Positions 6,910 to 14,869 of a stretch of DNA of 38,516 bases are shown piece by piece. Both the position numbers and the translations under genes were made by a program. The first letter of the stretch is position 1; each line of letters opens with the position of its first letter. Below the pieces are notes generated by a model, which was not told the origin of the DNA, ran no database searches, and was given only the letters and a program-made list of their open reading frames with translations. The DNA comes from an uncultured Lachnospiraceae bacterium (lineage in GTDB: Bacteria; Bacillota; Clostridia; Lachnospirales; Lachnospiraceae), in the NCBI GenBank assembly GCA_910587765.1, contig CAJUNR010000039.1, positions 1 to 38,516 on the forward strand, written 5' to 3'.

Positions 6910-8982
6910 ATGCGGATTCTCAGATTACATATTGAAAATTTCGGAACGCTGCACGACTATGATCTGGAGCTGCAGGACGGTCTTCACGTTATCCATGAAG
7001 AAAACGGCTGGGGCAAATCCACGCTGGCGGCGTTTATCAAAGCCATGTTCTACGGGCTTCCCCGTACGGCGAAGCGTTCTCTGGCGGAAAACGACAGGAA
7101 GCATTATCTTCCGTGGCAGGGAGGCGCTTTCGGCGGGAGTCTGGAATTTCAGACGGAGGACAGAACCTACCGGGCGGAGCGGTTTTTCGGAGCGAAGGAG
7201 CGGGAGGACACGTTTGAACTGTATGATCTGGAAACGGGTCTTGTAAGTCTGGATTATTCGGAACATTTGGGAGAAGAGCTGTTCCTTGTGGACCGGGCGG
7301 CATTTGAGCGGAGCTGTTTTTTCAGGCAGCAGGATTATGCGGTGATTATGAACGACAGTCTGAACGCCGGATTGACGCATGCGGAGCAGGAGATCGGCGA
7401 TGCGGGCAATTACGAGCAGGCGGTCGCCTCTCTGGAAAACAGGATGAAATATTACCGCAAGATTGGCAACCGCGGCCAGATCGCAAAGCTCGAGGAAGAG
7501 CGCAGGCAGGTCCGGGAAGAACTTTCGGCGTGCAGGTCACAGGAAAACGCCATGGAGGAAGAAAACGGCCGTCTCCTGCTCCTCCGGCAGTCGACGGAAA
7601 AAGCGGCTTCCACAGCGGAGGAGACGGAGAAGGCGCTTCGTACGGCGCAGGAGCATGCGCAGACAAGGGCGAAGAAAGCGCAGTATGACCTGCTGAAGAA
7701 TCAGGTAAAAGAACAGCAGGCCGAGCTGCGGCAGATGGCGGCGCTTCTGGAAGAGGGCGGTAATTCTGCGCGCGGGGAGGAGGAACTGGACCGGTGCCGG
7801 GAGCGGATCTATCAGTTGGACGCGCTGAAACAGAAGGAGGAAGAGGCGAAAAAGCAGGCGGCCGAGGCGGTGAGCCGGCTGGGTGATGCGGAAGATGAGA
7901 AAAATGACCGCTCGTTTCCCGGCATGTTTTTTGGCATTGCGGCGGTTCTTCTTCCGGTGATGGGCGTTTTCTGCCTGTTCCGGAAGGCGGCGGCTGCCGG
8001 AATTGTATTTTGGGCCGCGGGAGCGATGATCGCCTTTCTGGGATTCTGGACGATGCGCCGGTACCGCCGGCAAGGAGAGCAGCTCGACCTGCAGATCGAG
8101 GAGAGCAGCCAGGAAGTCCGCAGGACAGACCGTGCACTCCGTGAGATTCAGAAGAAGCAGGAGACGCTGGAGAAGAAGATCTGTGAATTTCTTGCGCTTT
8201 CCCATCCTGTCAAAACGGCGGAGATGGAGGTGCGCTGGAAGCAGGAAAGAAAAAAGAGCAGAGAGCAAAGGGAGTTAAAACAGAAATACGAATCACGGAA
8301 AACGGAGGTTTCCAGAAGCATCGAACTGCTGAGGAGGTATGAAGAAGGATTTTCGCAAGAGGAACGGAGACGGCTGTCAGACCCCGGGGAGGGCGTTCCG
8401 GATGTGCAGGTATGGAAGCGGAAACTGGAAGAACAGAGGAAGCGTCTGGACGAGCTGAAAAAAGAAGAGAGAGAGCTTGCGTACCGAATCACAGGATTCC
8501 AGGAAGAGGCCGAACGGATACCGGAACTTCAGGAAAGAGAGACGGAACTGTCGGAAAAACTGTCGGACGCCGTTCGGGAGCATGCGCTTCTGGAACAGAC
8601 CGTCCGGTACCTGAAAATGGCCCGCGAACAGCTTTCGAGCCGCTATCTGTACGAACTGCAGAACCGGATGGAGGAGTATCTCTCGAAACTGGAGTCCGGG
8701 GAAACGCTTCCGGTGCTGGTGGACGTCAGCCTCCAACTGAAGGTGCAGGAGGCGGGCGCGTACCGAAGCCTGGACTATCAGAGCGCCGGCCGTCAGGATC
8801 TTCTGCGTTTTGCGGAGCGGCTGGCGGTCCTGGACGTACTGTATAAGGAAGAGCAGCCGGTGCTGATTCTGGACGATCCGTTCGTGAACCTGGATACGGC
8901 GAGGCGGCGGCGCGCGCTGGAACTGCTGAAAGAACATGCCGGGAGAAGGCAGATGATTTATTTCACCTGCCAGGATGGGTAA
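6910..8982 (+). CDS. SbcC/YhaN-like coiled-coil ATPase
   Basis: A 690-residue SMC/Rad50-like protein. The N-terminus MRILRLHIENFG is typical, and the P-loop is NGWGKST (residues 32-38; Trp in place of the usual Ala or Ser). Two long Glu/Lys/Arg-rich coiled-coil arms follow, interrupted at about residues 335-385 by two hydrophobic segments that look like membrane spans, a known trait of YhaN. The C-terminal half-domain has SAGRQDLLRFAERLAVLD as signature helix and VLILDDPFVNLD as Walker B and D-loop. It should drive the YhaO-like nuclease by ATP. I take the ATG at 6910, one base after the previous stop; a longer frame from 6850 lies inside the preceding gene. Confidence 0.88.
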   Translation: MRILRLHIENFGTLHDYDLELQDGLHVIHEENGWGKSTLAAFIKAMFYGLPRTAKRSLAENDRKHYLPWQGGAFGGSLEFQTEDRTYRAERFFGAKEREDTFELYDLETGLVSLDYSEHLGEELFLVDRAAFERSCFFRQQDYAVIMNDSLNAGLTHAEQEIGDAGNYEQAVASLENRMKYYRKIGNRGQIAKLEEERRQVREELSACRSQENAMEEENGRLLLLRQSTEKAASTAEETEKALRTAQEHAQTRAKKAQYDLLKNQVKEQQAELRQMAALLEEGGNSARGEEELDRCRERIYQLDALKQKEEEAKKQAAEAVSRLGDAEDEKNDRSFPGMFFGIAAVLLPVMGVFCLFRKAAAAGIVFWAAGAMIAFLGFWTMRRYRRQGEQLDLQIEESSQEVRRTDRALREIQKKQETLEKKICEFLALSHPVKTAEMEVRWKQERKKSREQRELKQKYESRKTEVSRSIELLRRYEEGFSQEERRRLSDPGEGVPDVQVWKRKLEEQRKRLDELKKEERELAYRITGFQEEAERIPELQERETELSEKLSDAVREHALLEQTVRYLKMAREQLSSRYLYELQNRMEEYLSKLESGETLPVLVDVSLQLKVQEAGAYRSLDYQSAGRQDLLRFAERLAVLDVLYKEEQPVLILDDPFVNLDTARRRRALELLKEHAGRRQMIYFTCQDG

Positions 8983-8984
8983 GA

Positions 8985-10346
8985 TCAGGCCGCCGCTTTC
9001 CGGAACAAAGCATGATGCTTCCTTGCATACAGATAGGTCAGCGTATGGATCAGGGCGGTCACAATCCAGGAGACCGGATAGGACAGAAGCAGGATACCCT
9101 GCGTGGGGAACCATGTGAAGACGGTTGCAAGCCACAGGATCCGGAACAGACAGGCGCCGGACAGGGCGACGACCATCGGAGTGAGCGCGTAACCGAGCCC
9201 CCGCATGATTCCCATGACGATCTCCATCAGTCCGCACAGAAAATAGGGAGCGCTGACCCACAGAAGCCGCGTGCGTCCCGCCGCGATCACTGCCGGATCG
9301 GCGGAATAGATGGACAAAAGCGGTCCGGAGAAGAGATTGACGCCGATTCCCATGATCAGGCCGACGACCGTCACCAGTCCGAGCCCGGAGGAGAGAATCC
9401 GGCTGATGCGGTCCGGTTTTCCGGCTCCGGTGTTCTGGCTTGTAAAGCTGACCACCGCCTGGTGAACCGCGTTCATGGAGATGTAGACGAACTGTTCAAT
9501 GCTCATGGCGGCACTGTTTCCGGCTACGACGACGGAACCGAACGAATTGATCGAAGACTGAATCAGCACGTTGGAGAAGGAAAACAGGGAGCCCTGGATT
9601 CCGGCCGGCAGTCCGATCTGCATCATCCGGCGCAGGCGCAGCGGATGGATGTACAGCTTCCGGATATTCAGGCGGCAGGGTCCTTCCATCCGGCACAGGC
9701 AGAGAAGAATCAATACCGCGCTGATACACTGGGCGATGATGGTTGCCAGCGCCACTCCGGCCACGTCCATATGGAGGACGATGACAAAGAACAGATTCAG
9801 CACTACATTGACCGCTCCGGCTGCGGACAGAAAGTAAAGCGGTTTTTTGGTGTCTCCGGTGGCGCGCAGGATCGCGCTGCCGAAATTGTAGGCCATATTG
9901 GCGGGCATTCCGATAAAGATGATTTTCAGGTAGAGAGCGGCCTTGTCGAGGACATCGTCCGGCGCGCCCATCTGAATGAGCAGCGGTCTGGTGAACAAAA
10001 GCCCCACCCCGACCAGCAGGATACCGGAGATCAGGCTGATGGCGATCGCGGTATGTACATTATCACGGGTTCCTTCGTCGTCCTGGCTTCCGAGGGTATG
10101 GCCGACGGTTACATTGGCGCCGATGGACAGACCGATAAAGAGGTTGACCAGCAGATTGGTGAGGGAGCTGGTGGAACCTACGGCGGCCAGAGATTCCTTT
10201 CCGGCAAAACGTCCGACCACAATGACGTCCGCCGCGTTAAAGAGAAGCTGCAGACAGCCGGACAGCATCAGCGGCAGACTGAAAGCGATGATTCCCGGCA
10301 GAATGGGGCCGCTGCACATATCAATACGGTTCGATTTTCTGGACAT
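8985..10346 (-). CDS. MATE-family multidrug/cation antiporter
   Basis: A 453-residue integral membrane protein with twelve hydrophobic segments in two similar halves. Typical MATE features are visible: IIAFSLPLMLSGCLQLLFN in the first helix, VGRFAGKESLAAVGSTSS in the first loop, and the pseudo-repeat beginning at about residue 235 (MMQIGLPAGIQGSLFSFSN). It would export organic compounds against a Na+ or H+ gradient; the substrate is unknown. The start is set by GGAGGGG a few bases before the ATG. It converges on the YhaN-like gene with only two bases between the stop codons and no obvious terminator. A sigma-A type promoter lies at 10428-10456. Confidence 0.9.
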   Translation of the reverse strand: MSRKSNRIDMCSGPILPGIIAFSLPLMLSGCLQLLFNAADVIVVGRFAGKESLAAVGSTSSLTNLLVNLFIGLSIGANVTVGHTLGSQDDEGTRDNVHTAIAISLISGILLVGVGLLFTRPLLIQMGAPDDVLDKAALYLKIIFIGMPANMAYNFGSAILRATGDTKKPLYFLSAAGAVNVVLNLFFVIVLHMDVAGVALATIIAQCISAVLILLCLCRMEGPCRLNIRKLYIHPLRLRRMMQIGLPAGIQGSLFSFSNVLIQSSINSFGSVVVAGNSAAMSIEQFVYISMNAVHQAVVSFTSQNTGAGKPDRISRILSSGLGLVTVVGLIMGIGVNLFSGPLLSIYSADPAVIAAGRTRLLWVSAPYFLCGLMEIVMGIMRGLGYALTPMVVALSGACLFRILWLATVFTWFPTQGILLLSYPVSWIVTALIHTLTYLYARKHHALFRKAAA

Positions 10347-10359
10347 GGTTGTCCCCTCC

Positions 10360-10385
10360 GTTTTTGGATTCTGTTTTTGGATTCA
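10360..10385 (-). repeat. Tandem 13-base repeat in the MATE leader
   Basis: GTTTTTGGATTCT (10360-10372) is followed directly by GTTTTTGGATTCA (10373-10385). On the minus strand this puts two AGAATCCAAAAAC-like units immediately upstream of the Shine-Dalgarno sequence of the MATE gene. It could be a slippage product or a binding site for an RNA regulator. Confidence 0.45.
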
Positions 10386-10427
10386 TTCAGGAAATGCCCG
10401 CTGAGGGCGGTTAAAAAGCATTTATAT

Positions 10428-10456
10428 AATATAGAACGTGTTTTGAATTTCGTCAA
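10428..10456 (-). promoter_or_regulatory. Promoter of the MATE gene
   Basis: On the minus strand, TTGACG (10456-10451) and TATATT (10433-10428) are separated by exactly 17 bases. Transcription would start near 10421, leaving a leader of about 75 bases that contains the 13-base tandem repeat. Confidence 0.65.
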
Positions 10457-10527
10457 GAGCTTTTTTGCGCTTTTTTCTCTGTGCAGATTACACAGGAAAC
10501 GACAGGAAAAACTGCCCGAATCAACAA

Positions 10528-10556
10528 TTGACATTTAACTAATTTTCTCATAGAAT
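10528..10556 (+). promoter_or_regulatory. Strong sigma-A promoter for the Nudix gene
   Basis: TTGACA (10528-10533) and TAGAAT (10551-10556) are spaced by 17 bases. The predicted start point falls on the palindrome at 10562-10581. The promoter is back to back with the MATE promoter. Confidence 0.75.
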
Positions 10557-10561
10557 AGAGA

Positions 10562-10581
10562 TAAAATTTAATTAAATTTTA
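10562..10581. promoter_or_regulatory. 20-base perfect palindrome at the Nudix transcription start, likely operator
   Basis: TAAAATTTAATTAAATTTTA is its own reverse complement and covers the expected transcription start of the 10528-10556 promoter, which is where a repressor would block polymerase. A related sequence (16 of 20 positions) lies on the -10 of the mannan operon promoter at 14817-14836, and its core TTAATTAAAT also occurs at 14665-14674. The LacI-type protein at 13501-14511 is one candidate ligand; this is inference. Confidence 0.45.
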
Positions 10582-10603
10582 CTTAAACAAGAAAGGGACA
10601 GAG

Positions 10604-11218
10604 ATGAAGAAGATCGACGCCGTGCAGAAGCTTACGGATAATCCGCACCTGAACCTGTATCATATTGATGCGCGGGACACGAAAGGAAACCCTTTCGATT
10701 ATTATTTTGCGTCCAGAAATCCGCAGGAGAAGCTGAAGCTTTCCACCGGGACGCTCGATGCGGAGGGAATCGTGATCTACGCTCTGACCAGGGAGCCGGC
10801 TGCGCGGCTGGTTTTGATCAGGGAATACCGGTATCCGCTGGACGCGGAGGTTTATGCGCTTCCGGCCGGTCTTGTGGATCCGGGAGAGACACCGGGGACG
10901 GCGGCAGTGCGGGAAATGAAAGAAGAGACCGGTCTTGTTTTTTCCGAATATACCGGAGGAAACGCCTGCTTTCGGCGTCCGTTCTTCCTCGGGCCGGGGT
11001 TTACTGACGAGACAAGCTGCACCGTGTACGGGACCGTGGAGGATACAAAAGGGCGCGCCGTCTGCGAGTCCACGGAACAGATTCAGGTACTGCTGGCGGA
11101 TAAAGCGCAGGTGCGCAGGATTCTGTCGGAAGAACGGGTGTCTCTGCGGGGAGCCTATCTGATGATGCAGTATCTGCGGACAGAGGACGAAAGACCGTTC
11201 GGATTTCTGGAAGTCTGA
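10604..11218 (+). CDS. Nudix hydrolase, ADP-ribose pyrophosphatase-like
   Basis: A 204-residue protein with a complete Nudix box, GX5EX7REUXEEXGU, at residues 89-111 (G89, E95, R103, E104, E107, E108, G110). It cleaves a nucleoside diphosphate linked to another moiety using Mg2+; the overall layout, with a small N-terminal beta domain and then IREYRYPLDAEVYALPAG, resembles ADP-ribose or NDP-sugar pyrophosphatases. The exact substrate is not decided by the motif. It starts at an ATG after GAAAGGGA and has its own strong promoter. A G/C-rich hairpin with a T-run follows at 11252-11278, just before the alpha-galactosidase gene. Confidence 0.88.
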   Translation: MKKIDAVQKLTDNPHLNLYHIDARDTKGNPFDYYFASRNPQEKLKLSTGTLDAEGIVIYALTREPAARLVLIREYRYPLDAEVYALPAGLVDPGETPGTAAVREMKEETGLVFSEYTGGNACFRRPFFLGPGFTDETSCTVYGTVEDTKGRAVCESTEQIQVLLADKAQVRRILSEERVSLRGAYLMMQYLRTEDERPFGFLEV

Positions 11219-11251
11219 GGTTTCGGTCTTCGGCAGTTCTGCAGATTTTAT

Positions 11252-11278
11252 GCCCCGTCAGACTGCCGCGGGGCTTTT
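11252..11278 (+). terminator. Terminator or attenuator between the Nudix and alpha-galactosidase genes
   Basis: GCCCCG (11252-11257) pairs with CGGGGC (11269-11274) and is followed by TTTT. Only 21 bases remain before the GH36 start codon, too few for a separate promoter, so GH36 expression probably depends on read-through or on a promoter inside the Nudix gene. Confidence 0.65.
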
Positions 11279-11299
11279 AAATGAAAAGGAGTACAGAAT

Positions 11300-13489
11300 A
11301 TGGGAATCAAATACGTGGAAGAGAAGAAGATATTCCACCTGGATACAGGACATACCACCTATCTGATCGGGCTTTCGCCGGAAGGATACGTGGGTCACAT
11401 TTACTACGGACGCAGGCTGAAAAGCGGGGGGAGCAATTACCTTCTGCGCATGAATGAGGCGCCTTTTACGCCTTCCGTCCGGGAGCGCGAGAAGGCTTCT
11501 TTTATGGATTTCTTTCCGACGGAATATCCGGCCGGAGGCGTCGGGGACTATCGGGAGAGCTGTCTGGACGTCCGCTCCGCGTCCGGAAGCGTCGGCTGTG
11601 AGCTGATTTTTAAGGAATACCGGATTTTCAGGGGAAAACCGGGCCTTGCGGGCCTTCCGGCTTCCTTCGGACGGGAAGGGGAAGTGGAGACGCTGGAACT
11701 GGTATGCGAGGACGCGCTGCTGAAGCTTGAGGTTACGCTGTCTTATTCCGTGTTTGCGGATACGGATGTCATCACCCGGAGCGTGCGGGTGGAGAACCGC
11801 GGAGAGGAGCATCTGAAGCTGGAAAAGGTGTACAGCGCCTGTCTGGACATGGACAACCGGGAGTTTGAGATGCTGACTCTGGTGGGGAGCTGGGCTCGGG
11901 AGCGCCATATCCAGAGGGGCCGGATTCGCTGCGGAAAGCAGATGGTTTCTTCGACAAAGGGCGAATCCAGCCATCAGGAACATCCGTTTCTGGCGCTGGT
12001 GACGCCGGAGACGACCGAAGAGACCGGGGAAGTCTACGCCATGAACTTCGTCTATTCGGGAAATTTCATGGCCCAGGCGGAGCTTTCACAGTTCCGGCAG
12101 GTGCGGATGACGATGGGCATCCATGCGGATTATTTCTGCTGGAATCTGCGTCCGGGGGAGAGCTTTCAGGCGCCGGAGGCGGTGCTGACCTATTCGGCGG
12201 AGGGTCTGGGACGTATGACCCGCAATTTTCATGATTTCTACCGCGGACATCTGATCCGGAGCCCGCATCAGTATGCGAAGCGTCCGGTTCTGATCAACAA
12301 CTGGGAGGCGACCTACTTTGACTTTAATTCGGAAAAGCTTCTGGAAATTGCCAGAGAGGCGAAAAAGGCCGGGATCGAGATGCTGGTCATGGATGACGGA
12401 TGGTTCGGGAAGCGGAATTTTGACGACAGCTCTCTGGGCGACTGGACGGTTAATGAAGAGAAAATCACTTCCGGCCTTCCGGACCTGGTGCGGAAAGTCA
12501 ACGAGATCGGCCTTCAGTTCGGGATCTGGTTTGAGCCGGAGATGATCTCGCCGGACTCGGAGCTTTACAGAAAGCATCCGGACTGGGCGATTCAGATTGC
12601 GGGGCGCACGCCGGCCCAGAGCCGGACCCAGTATGTGCTGGATCTGTCCAGAAAGGAGATCGTCGATTATGCCTACAACTGCGTGGCAAAAATTCTGCGC
12701 AGCGCGCCCATCGCCTATGTGAAATGGGATATGAACCGTCAGCTCTGCGATATCGGCGGCGCCTGTCTGGACCGGGAGAGCCAGGGGGAGCTGATGCACC
12801 GGTATGTGCTGGGCGTCTATGAGATGCAGGAACGGCTGGTGACGGATTTTCCGGAACTTCTGCTGGAGAACTGTTCCGGAGGCGGGGCAAGGTTCGATCC
12901 GGGGATGCTCTATTACAGCCCGCAGATCTGGTGCTCGGATAATGTGGACGCCGTGGAACGGCTTCGGATTCAGGAGGGAACGGCGCTTGTCTATCCGCTT
13001 TCCACGATGGGGGCCCATGTGGGAGACTGCCCCAACCACATCGTGGGCAGGAATACTCCCTTTGACACGAGAGCGCATGTGGCGATGGCAGGCGCTTTCG
13101 GATATGAGCTGGACATTACGAAGATTGCGGAGGAGGAGCGGGCGAAGATTCCGGCGCAGGTGGAGGAGTATCACCGCTACCAGCCGCTGATGCAGCGGGG
13201 CGATTATTACCGGCTGGCCTCCTGGTCTATGGAAAAACCTTATGACTGCTGGGAAGTGGCGTCCAAGGACGGCTCGGAAGCGCTGGTGACGTTTGTGCAG
13301 GTGCTGGCGGAGCCGAATGTGCACAGCTATGCGCTGCGTCTCAAGGGACTTCTCGCGCAGGCGGAGTATGTGCTGGAAGGAACGGATCAGACCTGGTACG
13401 GGGAAGAGCTGATGCAGTGCGGGTATCTGGTGCTGTCCGGTCAGGGAGATTTTCGGAGCAGCCGGTATCATTTTGTAAAGAAACAGTAA
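11300..13489 (+). CDS. GH36 alpha-galactosidase
   Basis: A 729-residue cytosolic enzyme with no signal peptide, the usual length for the Firmicute GH36 subgroup. After an N-terminal beta-sandwich (about 1-300) comes the barrel, with WEATYFDFN, MDDGWFGKR, IWFEPEMI and the nucleophile in YVKWDMNR (Asp477); the acid/base is in CSDNVD (Asp547). It removes terminal alpha-1,6-galactose, for example from galactomannan fragments or raffinose-type sugars. The start follows AAAAGGAG closely. The gene is 11 bases upstream of a LacI-type regulator and 1.4 kb upstream of the mannooligosaccharide operon, which supports a role in removing galactose side chains from imported mannan fragments. Confidence 0.95.
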   Translation: MGIKYVEEKKIFHLDTGHTTYLIGLSPEGYVGHIYYGRRLKSGGSNYLLRMNEAPFTPSVREREKASFMDFFPTEYPAGGVGDYRESCLDVRSASGSVGCELIFKEYRIFRGKPGLAGLPASFGREGEVETLELVCEDALLKLEVTLSYSVFADTDVITRSVRVENRGEEHLKLEKVYSACLDMDNREFEMLTLVGSWARERHIQRGRIRCGKQMVSSTKGESSHQEHPFLALVTPETTEETGEVYAMNFVYSGNFMAQAELSQFRQVRMTMGIHADYFCWNLRPGESFQAPEAVLTYSAEGLGRMTRNFHDFYRGHLIRSPHQYAKRPVLINNWEATYFDFNSEKLLEIAREAKKAGIEMLVMDDGWFGKRNFDDSSLGDWTVNEEKITSGLPDLVRKVNEIGLQFGIWFEPEMISPDSELYRKHPDWAIQIAGRTPAQSRTQYVLDLSRKEIVDYAYNCVAKILRSAPIAYVKWDMNRQLCDIGGACLDRESQGELMHRYVLGVYEMQERLVTDFPELLLENCSGGGARFDPGMLYYSPQIWCSDNVDAVERLRIQEGTALVYPLSTMGAHVGDCPNHIVGRNTPFDTRAHVAMAGAFGYELDITKIAEEERAKIPAQVEEYHRYQPLMQRGDYYRLASWSMEKPYDCWEVASKDGSEALVTFVQVLAEPNVHSYALRLKGLLAQAEYVLEGTDQTWYGEELMQCGYLVLSGQGDFRSSRYHFVKKQ

Positions 13490-13500
13490 CGGAGGACGTC

Positions 13501-14511
13501 ATGGGAAAGGTAAGGCTTGCAGATATCGCCGACCGGGTGGGGGTCAGTACGGTAACCGTACACAATGCCCTGACCGGACAGAAAGGAGTGAGTGACGCTC
13601 TTCGGGAGCGGATCCGCGAGGCGGCGGAGGAACTGGGCTACGAGAATCATAAAAAGCCGAAGGCTGTAAAGGAACGGCCGGAGGATTTTCAGAAGATCGG
13701 GGTTCTGATCGCGGAACGCTATCTGGGAAATCACACGACCTATTACTGGAAGCTGTATCAGGAGCTGGCGCTTGCCGCTACGGAAAAACAATGTTATACG
13801 ACCGTCGAAACGCTGAAAAACGGAGACGGGGGGCGGAATCCGGAGCTCCCGCAGATGGTTCTTCAGAACAAGGTGGAAGGGCTGATTATCATCGGGGAGA
13901 TTGACAGGCAGTACATCCGCAGACTGCGGGAGACCGTGTCCATGCCGGTGGTATTTCTGGACTTCTATGACCGGGATCTGGCGTGGGACGCGGTGATTGC
14001 GGACAATTTCTACGGGATGTATCAGATGACGGAGCTGCTTCTTGAAAAGGGAATCAGGGACATCGGTTTTATCGGTTCCATCTATGCAACCAGCAGTATC
14101 ATGGACCGCTACTGCGGTTTTATGAAGGCGATGACGCAGCACCGGATCAACGTGCATCCGGAATGGCTGATTGAGGACCGGAACGAGCACGGGCTTGTGG
14201 AGTTCGAGCTTCCCAGAAGACTTCCGGAAGCGTTTGTCTGCAACTGCGATCTGACGGCGGGGATGCTGGTGAGCAAGCTGAACGCCAGAGGACTGAAGGT
14301 ACCGGACGACCTGTCGGTGGTCGGGTTTGACAATTTTCTCTATCCGGGTTACGCGGATATGAGGATCACGACGTACGAAGTCAACACGAAAGCGATGGTG
14401 CGCGTCGCGATCAAGAAGCTGATGAAGCAGTTCAAAAATCCCAATTCCGGCAGAGGGCTGGAGATTGTATCCGGGCATGTGGTGATGAAAAACAGCGTGC
14501 GCAGGAAATGA
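13501..14511 (+). CDS. LacI-family transcriptional regulator
   Basis: A 336-residue protein starting MGKVRLADIADRVGVSTVTV, the classic LacI helix-turn-helix, followed by a hinge and a periplasmic-binding-protein-like ligand domain (about 60-330) with PDDLSVVGFDNF near the end. The ATG at 13501 is chosen because GGAGG sits eight bases upstream and the DNA-binding domain begins right there. By position, between GH36 and the mannan operon, it most likely represses one or both in the absence of a mannan-derived sugar. Its operator is not proven; the A/T-rich palindrome at 10562-10581 and its relative at 14817-14836 are candidates. A terminator follows at 14572-14595. Confidence 0.9.
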   Translation: MGKVRLADIADRVGVSTVTVHNALTGQKGVSDALRERIREAAEELGYENHKKPKAVKERPEDFQKIGVLIAERYLGNHTTYYWKLYQELALAATEKQCYTTVETLKNGDGGRNPELPQMVLQNKVEGLIIIGEIDRQYIRRLRETVSMPVVFLDFYDRDLAWDAVIADNFYGMYQMTELLLEKGIRDIGFIGSIYATSSIMDRYCGFMKAMTQHRINVHPEWLIEDRNEHGLVEFELPRRLPEAFVCNCDLTAGMLVSKLNARGLKVPDDLSVVGFDNFLYPGYADMRITTYEVNTKAMVRVAIKKLMKQFKNPNSGRGLEIVSGHVVMKNSVRRK

Positions 14512-14571
14512 CAAAAAGACAGGCCAAAGGGCGCAAAGTAGAATAAAACCGAATAAAATATATCATGGATG

Positions 14572-14595
14572 GCAGGTTCTTCGGAGCCTGCTTTT
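14572..14595 (+). terminator. Terminator of the LacI gene, UUCG tetraloop
   Basis: GCAGGTTC (14572-14579) pairs with GAGCCTGC (14584-14591), one G-U pair, closing a C(UUCG)G tetraloop, and is followed by TTTT. This is a textbook stable intrinsic terminator. Confidence 0.85.
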
Positions 14596-14683
14596 CTGTG
14601 TGCAGGGGTGCGTAAGGAAATTTACTTCTTTGTTTTATCAATAGGAATGATTTGTAAAATGCAATTAATTAAATAATAGATTA

Positions 14684-14702
14684 AATTAAAAATATTTTAA
14701 TT
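14684..14702. repeat. A/T-rich near-palindrome upstream of the mannan operon
   Basis: Arms AATTAAAA and TTTTAATT are separated by three bases. It lies about 95 bases before the -35 element of the operon promoter and could be an upstream activator or repressor site, or simply A/T-rich UP-element DNA. Confidence 0.3.
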
Positions 14703-14794
14703 AGGAAAAATAGAAAATAGTTGTGCAAAATAGATAAAGTATAAGCGAAAATTCCTGTAAAAACAGAGAAAAATAAGTTTAAATAAAATAATAA

Positions 14795-14822
14795 TTGAAA
14801 AATATAAAAAAAGTGTTAAAAT
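14795..14822 (+). promoter_or_regulatory. Probable promoter of the mannooligosaccharide operon
   Basis: TTGAAA (14795-14800) and TAAAAT (14817-14822) are spaced by 16 bases. The -10 overlaps a 20-base sequence (14817-14836) that matches the palindrome at 10562-10581 at 16 positions, so the same regulator could act at both places. The surrounding A/T-richness makes chance matches easier, hence modest confidence. Confidence 0.45.
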
Positions 14823-14869
14823 TAAATTAACTTAAAAAATAAGTGAATAAACGAAAGGAAAACTGAAAA

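Larger units (their letters stand above)
14512..14869. other. Long A/T-rich control region ahead of the mannooligosaccharide operon
   Basis: This 358-base gene-free stretch contains the terminator of the LacI gene (14572-14595) and then about 240 bases of very A/T-rich DNA. In it I see a TTAATTAAAT core at 14665-14674, a near-palindrome AATTAAAA-ata-TTTTAATT at 14684-14702, and a probable promoter at 14795-14822. No convincing catabolite-responsive (cre) site was found. Confidence 0.6.

Noticed and set aside
7346..8268. Long minus-strand frames opposite the YhaN-like coiled coil
   Set aside because: Pro/Arg/Ser-rich translations are typical antisense readings of Glu/Lys/Arg-rich coiled-coil codons.
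9012..10538. A 508-codon open frame on the plus strand opposite the MATE gene
   Set aside because: It is the mirror of a G/C-rich membrane-protein gene; the translation is low-complexity (many Gln, Asp, Gly, His), has no ribosome site and no recognisable domain.
12086..13471. A 461-codon minus-strand frame inside the GH36 gene
   Set aside because: The GH36 frame is certain from its catalytic motifs; the antisense frame is His/Arg/Leu-rich, as expected for a shadow, and has no start signals.
14512..14869. A catabolite-responsive (cre) element before the mannan operon
   Set aside because: No stretch fits the TGNAANCGNTNNCA pattern acceptably; the region is almost pure A/T.
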